A DNA stretch of 64,000 nt from Rhodosorus marinus (Eukaryota > Rhodophyta > Stylonematophyceae > Stylonematales > Stylonemataceae): assembly GCA_029953675.1 (NCBI GenBank), contig JAMWBK010000006.1, positions 186,001 through 250,000 of the forward strand, in the 5' to 3' direction. Shown piece after piece: positions 11,628-20,494 of the stretch. How positions within the stretch are numbered: position 1 is the stretch's first letter; every line of letters starts with the position of its first letter. The position numbers and the translations under genes were made by a program. The notes beneath the pieces are model-generated. The model did no database searches and was not told where the DNA came from. It worked only from the letters and a program-made list of their open reading frames with translations.

Positions 11628-12330
11628 CATGTTCTAAATTACCACGACTACCCGAAGATGACGATGAATATAAGATTACCCTGGCCGACGGTTATCTCAC
11701 TGGTGACGCTTCCTATTGGTGGTCACTACTTCCCGACAGCCAGAGACCGTCGACATATGAAGGATTCGAGAATACGCTTAAAGCCCAGTTCTACCCAGCG
11801 GGCGCTAAGATCATTCACATTCCGTTTGTTCAGAGGCTAACTACCCTGAGAAGCGAGAGACAAGACGCAAAGATCCGTGCGAAACAGCAACTAGCACAGG
11901 CAGAGCAGAAAACGACTGTAGCAGCATATTCGTCGGCATATTTCAATAAATGCCTGATCCAGGTTGGAGAAATCTCGGACTCGGAGAAATTTGAGAAATT
12001 CGTCGAAGGCCTCAAACCGGACATCAAGATATACATACATATCCAAGACGTGCAGACCTTCGAAGCGGCGCAGGCCCCTGCTCTAAAAATCGAAGGCGCT
12101 GAGATGGCCAGCTACACATCGAGCATGAGAAACCATCAAGGTTCAAGTCAGCGGAAAACAGAAGCTGTGAAATCCGTGACGCCTCTTCCCCTCGTGAGCC
12201 GAGGAACCCGTTCCGGACGCCCGTACCAACCGACCAACCAGGAGATGAAATAGCGCAGCTACGCCAACCTTATCTGTAATTTTTGCGAGAAAAAGGGGCA
12301 TACCCAACGGATATGCTGGGACAACCCAGA
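11531..12330 (+). pseudogene. retrotransposon gag with zinc knuckle
   Basis: A 240-codon frame begins MSSLIKIQAPQPKAYDG and has the retrotransposon gag pattern of a conserved core with YWWSLLPD and FENTLKAQFYP. It stops at 12253, but the next frame carries CNFCEKKGHTQRIC, a perfect C-x2-C-x4-H-x4-C zinc knuckle. Gag is thus broken by a frameshift or stop just before its nucleic-acid-binding knuckle. It lies opposite in strand to the integrase. Confidence 0.8.
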
Positions 12331-12369
12331 TCGGGATCCGACTGTTTCGAAATCGGCACCCACTAAAAC

Positions 12370-12696
12370 ACAGGAGTTAAACGAGGAGCAGCGGTAGGAA
12401 GCGCCGACACTGTTGCTGACAAAGGCGTTCGGGTTCCCTTCAGTGCAAACTTCACGGTCACAGGGTTCTTGAATGGGAAGAAGCAGGCCCTCCTGATCGA
12501 TGCCGGAAGGTAGCCATTCCGTCCTGCGCGGTATCCCCGACGCCACTCCAATAATCCCAACTCAACATGAGCGATTGGACACCACTGCCGCAGGAGCATC
12601 AATTGAGATTTTGGGAGAAGGGAACGTAACCTTACAGCTAGGTGATCACTACTTAGAGTGGCAGCCCTATATCGTAGAAGAAGCGATGAGATCAAT
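12370..12696 (+). pseudogene. retropepsin fragment
   Basis: Downstream of gag on the plus strand the frame reads FLNGKKQALLIDAG, resembling the retropepsin active-site strand in which D-S/T-G is expected; here it is DAG. Further frames (ILGEGNVTLQLGDHYLEW) fit the following protease strands but with frame changes. The fragment is cut by the right LTR at 12697. Confidence 0.55.
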
Positions 12697-12987
12697 TGAC
12701 ACGTTCTCCCCTAACGCGCGTGTCGGTGATCCAAAACAATTTTAAATTCCCTTTTTGTTTTTATCTTTTATCTATCTTGGATACCCTCCTCTAGCTCTAA
12801 TCCTGAGACAGAAGGTCGTAACTTCCGTATTTATAGGCTTCCAGTTCATGTCCTGGGTTTGCTAGACTACTATTATTAGATCTAGACTTATCTAGTATTA
12901 GCCAAATGTCAGCCATTTGGTTCGACTATTATTAGACCTGTTTTCGGCTACACGCCTGACGGCTGACTTGTTCGGTCAGGCGTAACA
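12697..12987 (-). repeat. right (5') LTR
   Basis: This is a direct copy of the left LTR, in the same orientation. It has the TATAAATA box at 12828-12835 (minus sense). No primer-binding site follows it: the sequence next to it is the antisense end of the protease fragment. Confidence 0.88.
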
Positions 12988-12992
12988 TTGGT

Positions 12993-14365
12993 CGAATTGC
13001 TCAAGCCGATGCTAGCCATTTTCTTAGTAAGAGCATAAAAACTAAAACCATCTAGATCTGCGGAGAGGACGTTTCTTTTCTGTTCTGGACAGGCTTTTGG
13101 AATATTATGGTCAACGTCTGTACATAAAAGGAGTATTCTAGGATCAACAAGGCCATGGATATAGTATAAAACAGTATACAACAGTATAAAAACAGTATTA
13201 AAAGTATATAAAATTATTAAAATGTTACATTCGTTAAAATGTTAAAATTATTAATATTATTAAAATTATTAAAAGTGTAAAAAGTGTAAAAAGTGTAAAA
13301 AGTATAATATTCTTGAAAGGGTACCGCATAAAATTGGAGTTCCCACCCTTTTCAAGTATTCTATGCTTAGCTCAGCGATCTTTGTGCGAGAACAAGCACT
13401 GGAGGTCTTAAAACAAAATGACTCCGACCATGTGTTCTTTCAACTATACTCTGGACGCTTTCAGTGCAGGAAGGAGTTCTTGGAGGACCGGTGAAGTAAA
13501 GAGTATCAGCGCGCACTGCGTGAACTCGGATCGTGATTTAACTGATGCGACGCGCGAAATGAATCAGAAGGGAGGAAATGTGCTGATGAGGATAATCAGA
13601 TGAGGTGATAGCGAACGATATCACTCTATGCGTCAGTTGAGAATCGATAGCTGATTCATACTTTCATCGACCACCGCCGCTGGAAGCTCATCCTCATCTT
13701 CGCGAAGGCAGCGTTGTTTCGTGTGTACTGAAGAAGCCATACTGTCTCGTCTGCATTCAGTGGATTGATACCCGTGAATGCGTAGAAAACGTTGAGCTAT
13801 GCTTTATTCAAGACACTATAGGAGAGTTCTAAGCTAGCCCACCATTTCAATCCCTGAACCGGGCCAGACATCTTCCACGCTTTCGATGGGCTTTTCAAAC
13901 AGATCTTCCAGGAGCTCATCCATGTCCGAATACGCATCGAATTATTGGCCCACGTGCGCAGTTCTGTTGTATATGTACACCTAGCTTTCTTCGATTAAGA
14001 CTTACGAACCGTGGACGAAAAAAATAGCTTGGCCCGCGCGGGCTCTGCACTTGCAATCATCTTTTTTAATATAAAGTCATACAGCACTGATCATGATCAT
14101 TTTGGAGCAAGACTCTGTAATTATGTCTGAAGTATAGCAAAATATCGGCGGTGGTTCTCAGCCACATTTTCGGGAATTGACGAAGATGGAGAGCTGTTGA
14201 GCAGCTGAAGCTGTTGGGATTTGATGAGTTGGTAGAAATCAGGTTTGCATTCTTCAGGTTGGTGGATTGCAGGAGGAGAGACAAATGTTGAGGAGGAGGA
14301 AGAGGTACTATAGTTCGGATCGTATGTAACTAGTAATCGTAGAGGAGGTTTGGATCATTCAGAAC
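12993..14365. other. intergenic, no supported gene
   Basis: It starts with a T/A-rich repeat zone (listed separately) and continues with mixed sequence in which no frame over 75 codons resembles a family. The last 150 bases are the 5' flank of the NDC1-like gene. Confidence 0.5.
13160..13312 (+). repeat. AT-rich short tandem repeats
   Basis: It is built of words such as AACAGTATAAA, TTAAAATTA and three successive copies of a 10-bp AGTGTAAAAA unit. Low complexity, just right of the retroelement. Confidence 0.7.
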
Positions 14366-15917
14366 ATGGAGAGGGGATGCGGATTCGCTATGAATCCTGG
14401 TTCGAGGATTCTCCGTCGGGCTGGGATGCAGGGCTTGCTGAGGACGAAACGAATGCGAGCAGAATTCGTTACGGTTTCAGCGATGTCATCTGATCCGTTG
14501 GTTCGTCCGAACATAGTTGTACTGGGAGGGGGATTCGGAGGGCTGTACACTACTCTTCACTTGATGAATATGCCCTGGAGCCGTCTCCAGAAGCCTAGAA
14601 TTACGCTGGTGGACCGCTCCGATCGATTTGTTTTCCTGCCACTTCTGTACGATCTACTTTCAGGTTCTGTGTCCACGTCGGAGATTGCACCATACTATGT
14701 AGAGCTCCTGCAAAATTCGGACGTAAGGTTCCAAATGGGAGCTATCACCAGCCTTGACCCAGATGCAAAGACCGTTCAGGTCGATGGAAAGGATGAGGAG
14801 TATAATATTGGATTTGATAGACTGGTAATAGCTACTGGAGCAGGACCGGTGCTGGATTCAATACCAGGAGCTGAGTACGCACATCCTTTCGCTAGCCATA
14901 TTTCTCCCAGTGCTGACCGTTTTCCACGACCCCATCGCTGATCCTTCAATAATTAATTGTGTTCGTTTTAGGGACCACGCCTTTGCGTTCTATGGCCTCG
15001 AGGACGCTTTCTTGGTGAAGGAAAGACTGCGAGGGCTACTTAGCTCGGAACTGAGTAGCATTAAGGTTGTGATTATCGGGGCAGGATTCAACGGCGTTGA
15101 GCTTTCGTCGACGATAGCTGACGTCCTGGGTGAGAGAGGATGTGTGACGTTGCTCTCAAGGGACGACGGAATCTTGAAAGACTCGAAACCCCACAATAGG
15201 ACAACTGCCGAGAAGTCGCTGAGAAGGCTCGGAGTGGATGTGGAAACCAAAGCTTCCGTAGATCGGATTGAGGAGGGCACTGTGTTCTTCAAAAGCGAAT
15301 CCTCTGAAGAGGAATCGATCCAAGCGGATTTGATCCTTTGTACGGCTGGCACGCGGACATCGAAGTTCCCTGGATTGAGCAAACTACCTCAGAACGGGAG
15401 AGGTCAACTCCAAACCACGAAGACCCTTCAGGTGAAGAAGTCGTCGGGAATATTTGCTCTCGGGGATATTGCCGCGAGCACTGATGTTTCATCGGCAACA
15501 CCCTCAAAGGCTACAGCGCAAACTGCACTCCAGCAAGCAGACTACGTAGCTTGGAATGTATACGCTTCCATCGCCGACGAACCTGCCCTGGCGTACAGAT
15601 ACCTTGACTTAGGAGAGATGATGTCCTTGGGTGACCACGACGCGACAATATCAGCTCTTGATTCGATAAATCTCTCCGGGAAGGCGGCAGTGGCTTTCAG
15701 AAGGTACGTGGGCATCTTCTCACCGTACAACACGTCTTCGATTCCTGACTCCGTCCCTTCCTCGCCTCCTCCGCAATTCACTACATGTAGAGCCGTTTAT
15801 CTTGCCCGAATGCCAACCGACTTGCACCGATTAAGGACCACTGCTTCTTTTGCGACCAGACCATTCGTTTCCAAGGCCAACCAGTCTCTGACAGAACTGC
15901 TTAGGGGAATTTCTTAG
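14366..15917 (+). CDS. NDC1: type II NAD(P)H dehydrogenase, NDC1-like, plastid
   Basis: Exons 14366-14874, 14972-15703 and 15791-15917 give 455 residues. After a basic leader of about 45 residues comes an FAD Rossmann motif (IVVLGGGFGGLY), then VIATGA, an NAD(P)H Rossmann motif (VVIIGAGFNGVELS) and the flavin motif GIFALGDIA. The C-terminus ends with RMPTDLHRLR, typical of the NDC1/NdbB group, which passes electrons from NAD(P)H to plastid quinones and is needed for phylloquinone maturation in plants. The first join converts AEYAHPF into the expected EDHAFAFYGLEDA; the second removes an 87-bp stop-free intron. The leader suggests plastid import; mitochondrial dual targeting, known for the plant protein, is possible. 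Confidence 0.88.
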
Positions 15918-16739
15918 ACAACCCTCGCCAACTTCGTTTACCCTGACTTGGCATCAAATAAGCACTGTAAATACCCAACACAGTTACCCACAACCCACAG
16001 CATCGGGGCCGCGTATATCTTTACTCACGACCAGGAGGCCTGCCAAACACATCTCCTGAGGAGGAGCACTAACCGTTCTCATCGTCGTGTCCGGATAAGC
16101 TGAAAGGCTCCCATGAAACCCTAGGCTATTACCTCCTCAAAGAAAGCGAGCCCCAAATGTCGATATTAATCTCTTCTCGAACAAGGACCGTGACCTAGAG
16201 CGAAATGTAACCACTCCTTGTCGCTGGAGACCTAGTCGAGTTGGTGAATCCCGCTCTATTTCACGTTCCTGTGACTTAGAGGCGAACGATGCCTTGGCGT
16301 GAAGGTTCATAAAGTTCTACGAACTTTCACGCCGAGGCATCGTTCCATAATATATTGTCCCAAAAGTGGAATGCCCCTGTCCTGTCCCATATTATTCGTC
16401 CCATATTGGACCAGTTTATTTGCACTATTAGCATACGGGACATGGGACATTGGATATCAGGAAATTGGGACAGTTCATGGTCGTTGTGAGTAGTGGTGCT
16501 GTACAAGGCCGCCCTGTCCGTGATTCGATAGGGTTGCCGTGGTGGGGAGGGAGAGACAACATAGAAATTGCGCAGAAAGTGATGTATTGCGTACCTCTGG
16601 GTCGATACTGAGTATGCTGTAGTTTGACTTTGAAATTCCTCGCTTCGTAGCTTTGAGATTGTTTTCAGGGTCTGGTCGGTTGAATGAGTGAGGGGTAGGT
16701 TTACGACGTATTCGGGCAGTTCTGATCGCTTTGTCGAGG
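15918..16739. other. intergenic with hairpin and TGGGAC repeats
   Basis: Spacer between the NDC1-like and proteasome-chaperone genes. It holds the long hairpin at 16284-16345 (listed separately). At 16357-16480 GTCCCA and TGGGAC words recur on the two sides of an imperfect dyad. No coding frame is supported. Confidence 0.5.
16284..16345 (+). other. 25-bp hairpin with 12-base loop
   Basis: The left arm 16284-16308 and right arm 16321-16345 are complementary over 25 pairs. The only two departures are T-G oppositions, so a plus-strand transcript would pair without a mismatch (two G-U wobbles), whereas a minus-strand transcript would have two A-C mismatches. The loop is 12 bases. It lies about 370 bp after the NDC1-like stop codon, so it could be in that gene's 3' untranslated region or an independent element. 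Confidence 0.7.
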
Positions 16740-17474
16740 ATGGATTATTTTACTCAGACCGTTGATTCCTCGCTTTGGGCGTCTCGTGCGTTTGATGATG
16801 AGGGCTATGAAGGAGAGGAGTCTTTGGGGGAGCTGTGCGGAAGGCCGTTTGAACTGGAGGGTGTTAAGGGTACTTTGGATGAAGTCGAGAGTCTGTTGTT
16901 GTGCACGGATGGGGCGCCCACAGCGTTTGTGGACGCGGTTATCCCCCTTTCAGGAGTACCGGGCACTTATAAATCTAAAGGTGTTGATGAAGTTGCCTTG
17001 AGAATGTCCGGGAATTGCGCCATAATCAAGTTTGACAAGTCGCTGGCGTCTGAACGAGCGTTTCAGTTGTCAAAAGCCATCTTTGATACGCTCAAGCCAC
17101 AGAAAGTCCTCGTATTAACCGCAATGCCAAGCTGGAGGGCACAGGTACCAGACGATCCAGAAGTGCTCTACTTTCTGAAGAGTTCCAGCCATAATCTGAG
17201 CTCTATTGAACCCTTGGCGAAGGGTGGTGTGCTACCAGCACCTACACTTTTGGAAGGAATGGCGGCAGCTGTTCTCAACGAATGCCAGTTCCGAGCGGTT
17301 CCCGGTTGCGCGTTGATCGGCATGGATAGCTCGCTGCGACTCTCTGGCATCTCCTTGGCACGTTTCTTACCAGCTGTGAAGACCTTGCTAGGTCTGGACG
17401 TTAGAGACAACGTCGATTTTGCTGCTGCTGCTGAGGCGAACTTCAACCCAGTTAAAGGTAACATCTACATTTAA
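16740..17474 (+). CDS. PSMG1: proteasome assembly chaperone 1-like
   Basis: Single exon, 244 residues. The C-terminal third matches the PAC1/PSMG1 pattern: GMAAAVLNECQFRAVPGCAL aligns with the family's AAVLxxCQxxxxPA stretch, and the protein ends NFNPVKGNIYI like the terminal ...SNIYT of the human protein, a C-terminal tail that docks to the alpha ring. An acidic N-terminal region is also shared. PAC1 works with PAC2 to assemble the 20S proteasome alpha ring in the cytosol. The frame opens three codons earlier at a TTG; ATG 16740 is used. It converges with the ferredoxin gene, 209 bp apart. Confidence 0.72.
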   Translation: MDYFTQTVDSSLWASRAFDDEGYEGEESLGELCGRPFELEGVKGTLDEVESLLLCTDGAPTAFVDAVIPLSGVPGTYKSKGVDEVALRMSGNCAIIKFDKSLASERAFQLSKAIFDTLKPQKVLVLTAMPSWRAQVPDDPEVLYFLKSSSHNLSSIEPLAKGGVLPAPTLLEGMAAAVLNECQFRAVPGCALIGMDSSLRLSGISLARFLPAVKTLLGLDVRDNVDFAAAAEANFNPVKGNIYI

Positions 17475-17683
17475 GGATTTATTAAAGGGTCCAAACGCGC
17501 ATAAACGGAAGTTCCGCTTCCTATTACCCTTTTTGCCCATCTGTATTTGACATGGTCACACCCGTGCAGTTCTCCAGCTAAGATTGACAAGCGTGGCGGG
17601 ATCAGAAATTTCAACAACTATCGCTCTACTGGTCGTCCCCCTCAACGAACTTCCAGCTGCATTGATTGTAGAGTAGCTCCAAT

Positions 17684-18280
17684 CTACTTTTTCCCAAAAA
17701 TTCCAGCGAGGAAGCCACTCTTCTCTTCGGACTCTTCCGCCTGTCTTTCTTTCTCATACTGACCATATTGCATGTCATACGCATCATCAAACTCTTGCAT
17801 TTTAAGCTTGATACCATCAGATCTCGGGAAAGCAGAGCAAGTGAGCACATAACCAGACTCTTTGACTTCTTCTGCAAGAGCTGCTTCTCCTACATCAACC
17901 TTCCCGGCTTGGATCTTTGCGGCGCACTGCATTGAAACATAACGAAACTGCAGATTGAGAAAAAGCGAAAATGGAGAGCCACGGACAACGCTATTCACGC
18001 GAAAAGATCTATGGCAAATAAATATTTGTATTCGGGAAATCCAACTCACCGTCATACAAACTCCAGCCCTGCATGATGAATCCACTGTTAGTCCATAGTT
18101 CTCAATCGCCTCCAGGAAGGTCTCGTCACTCTTCACAGGAATAGTATAGTTCTCTCCATCAAGCTCAATTTCAACGTCATAAGACTTTGCGCGCACCACA
18201 CTGCGATTTCCAGATCTACTACAGATCTTCAGCCCCCTCCTACCCAAACCAGTCCCAGACACCCCAGCAACGAAAGCCAT
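17684..18280 (-). CDS. 2Fe-2S ferredoxin, plastid, nuclear-encoded
   Basis: Exons 18280-18050 and 17926-17684 encode 157 residues. The 123-bp intron (17927-18049) is stop-free and a multiple of three, so the genomic frame is continuous; removing it restores CRAGVCMTC, the C-x4-C-x2-C part of the plant-type cluster, with the fourth Cys in GYVLTCSAFP. The first about 32 residues (MAFVAGVSG, then Arg/Ser-rich) are a transit peptide. After the usual ferredoxin end there is an extra acidic tail of about 40 residues (QEFDDAYDMQYGQYEKERQA ... GFLAGIFGKK), unlike PetF. It is probably a specialised plastid electron carrier, possibly of the ferredoxin-C kind; the partner enzyme is unknown. Confidence 0.9.
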   Translation of the reverse strand: MAFVAGVSGTGLGRRGLKICSRSGNRSVVRAKSYDVEIELDGENYTIPVKSDETFLEAIENYGLTVDSSCRAGVCMTVSWISRIQIFICHRSFRVNSVVRGSPFSLFLNLQFRYVSMQCAAKIQAGKVDVGEAALAEEVKESGYVLTCSAFPRSDGIKLKMQEFDDAYDMQYGQYEKERQAEESEEKSGFLAGIFGKK

Positions 18281-20494
18281 CTTTCTCTAAATTTACAAAA
18301 CCAAATAGGCTATATGCTATTACAAACCAAAAAGGGGGATCAAAACTTTACAGAAGACCTCTTCTAAACATGCACAAAATCCCCCAAAAACATACTCTCC
18401 AAAACCCACTGAGAATTCTCATCGACCCTGACCTGGACCCCATCTCCTTCGCTACCACCTTTGGCCGCTTCAAATATCACCACCACATGCGGAGTGGTTT
18501 CGTTTCGCACATCGAGATGGAAAAATCCTGTCAGAAATTTGCGAGGATTTCTACTACCCGTAGTCAATCGGATGTATATCTTAATTTTTAACTAATAAAG
18601 ACCAATATGGAAAATCGATGTTCCGCTAGGGGGGGGATTTTCGAACATCTCTATCGAGCTCACCGGCGGGATTAATAAAATGAATGTTTTATTTAGTTTT
18701 TCGAAGAAGTTCAATGTTGGTGTGATGAGATTGGTAAACGAATATTTTCCTCCAATTAAGGACTTGTTTGCAGATCTTAAAGGGCGGTTTATTGTGCACC
18801 ACGTGTCTTTACGATTTAGCCGTTCTAGTATGTTACGGACCCCGCGTGCCTTTTTGAGTCCAGTTCAGAGCTTGGGGTGAATTGGCAACTTGCTCTGGAA
18901 CTAGGACGAGAAGCCTGTGACTGAGTTGTTCGTTCTCTAGCAGAATCTCATAGCTTAGGATCGGTTCTTTATGTGTTTTACCTAGTACAACTGTTTCGCA
19001 GATCTGTAGCTTCCGGGTGTGATTGTCGGCGCTGGCATGCCCTGGATAGGTAGTTTCATTCTACTGGTTCACGTCCCAATCGGTAGTTTTCTGATGGTGC
19101 AGTGTGATCTTCGATACAAGGGCGGTGATATCGGGTGTCGCAACGAGTCCTGGCACGCACGTCCAGATGAACACTTCATGAAGCGGCCTTCCTATACAGT
19201 TGGGGATGCATGATTCCATCCTCATAGCAAGCCATGAATGACTTAGTTTTCAACATGCTTGATAAACAAGAACTCAAGTCTGGCGAGACGAAGGCGAGCG
19301 ATGCCCTCTCTCCCGCAAATGCTGGCAAGTGTCTCCAGCACTCGGACCACACGACGAAACACTCCTCCAATTTAGTCATGCCATCTTAAAAAAAAAATTT
19401 CTAGATCCTAGATCGTATACCCACATTCCAGGACCGAGATTATGAATCTATTGACAATTCTAATTGGTAGTACTGTTCCATAGGTATAGAAAGATATGTG
19501 ATACTAAACATCTCTCTAGTATGGTATAGTACGCTCTACGAACGGAATGCATCACGGTGGCACGGCGCAAGTCATATTCAAGAAAAAAAGGGAGAAAAAT
19601 CCGTTGCCCGAACTTTTTCTGGTTTCAGGATTGAAGCGTCGGCTTTTGAGGGATTGCTGGAACAGCGGATTTACGGGCTACATGATCTAGCGCTCGCTGC
19701 TACGGGGGATTCCGTCTATGGTGCCGGGGATTCATAGCCTCACCTACGTCACCAAAGAGTCCACACGTTGCTTGTTCTGCTCGCAGGATTCTTAGGTAGT
19801 CCATGTGTAGGTCCGCGGTTTCACTTTCGTTTGCGCACTGTCTCAGCGGCGCTGCTGGTGCTACCCTCGGTAGCTGACAGTAAACGTAGTTTTACTGAGA
19901 AGTAGAATATGGTTGAAACACTGCTTGGAGACCTTTTCATGCTCAGATTTGGCAGCATGTCCGTTTCTTTGCCATGCCTTGCAGATTGTCTTTCTTCAAT
20001 CGTGGGACGAACTGATGCCTACCAATTTTATCGTATGGTCGGGGACTTATAGTCAGCCACGCTGTGATTGATCCTCATCCTCTTCAATGAACTGCCCGTT
20101 TAGCGACCGCGCATAAGTGCTCTACGCTTCGCCTCAAAAACCACTGTCAATTTGCGGCAATCCGAATTGTGGGTTGGCTCCTAGGCGATGGGGAGTTGCC
20201 CAAAATCCGAGCTGCAGACGAAAGTCTCGAATGTGTTAATGTTTGGTTTCTTGGTTACAAGCTCGTGGAACTTGGTCCCCGGCCTCAAGAAGCGGGCGAC
20301 ATAATGAATAGCTTTGAAAGCCTTCGGTAGCGATCGGGTCCTCGTCGATACTAGTTAGCCTCGGCTACGTTATGTGCATGTGAACTTGCAAGAAATGAAA
20401 CACTTCGTGCAAAAGAACATTCAGTCTCGGCGTTGCGCACGTACGCCGGGCAGCGAAATAACAGAACGATTTCTACAATCCGCACATACCCCCA
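18281..20494. other. gene-poor region
   Basis: No supported host gene. Short frames have no family features. A possible copia-type integrase relic is listed separately at its right end. The first 60 bases are the 5' flank of the ferredoxin gene. Confidence 0.45.
20170..20320 (-). mobile_element. possible copia-type integrase relic
   Basis: A minus-strand frame reads AIHYVARFLRPGTKFHELVTKKPNINTFETF, close in pattern to the end of Ty1/copia integrases, where ...TP-EL--GKKP---HLR-FG is expected. It ends at a TAG and the continuation is broken. No LTRs were found around it, so it would be an old fragment. Confidence 0.25.

Larger units (their letters stand above)
9252..12992 (-). mobile_element. 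Ty3/gypsy-type LTR retrotransposon, internally rearranged
   Basis: Two 291-bp repeats in the same orientation (9257-9547 and 12697-12987) bound the element. Each reads TGTTA...GTGTCA on the minus strand, so TG/CA ends are present, and both are flanked by the same 5 bp, TTGGT (9252-9256 and 12988-12992). That is a perfect target-site duplication. A TATAAATA box lies in each LTR on the minus strand, and a purine-rich GTGCGGAGGAGT abuts the left LTR (minus sense), as a polypurine tract should, so the element runs on the minus strand. Inside, RNase H and integrase are on the minus strand but gag and protease are on the plus strand. Reverse transcriptase is absent and several frames are broken. 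The element is defective. Confidence 0.88.
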
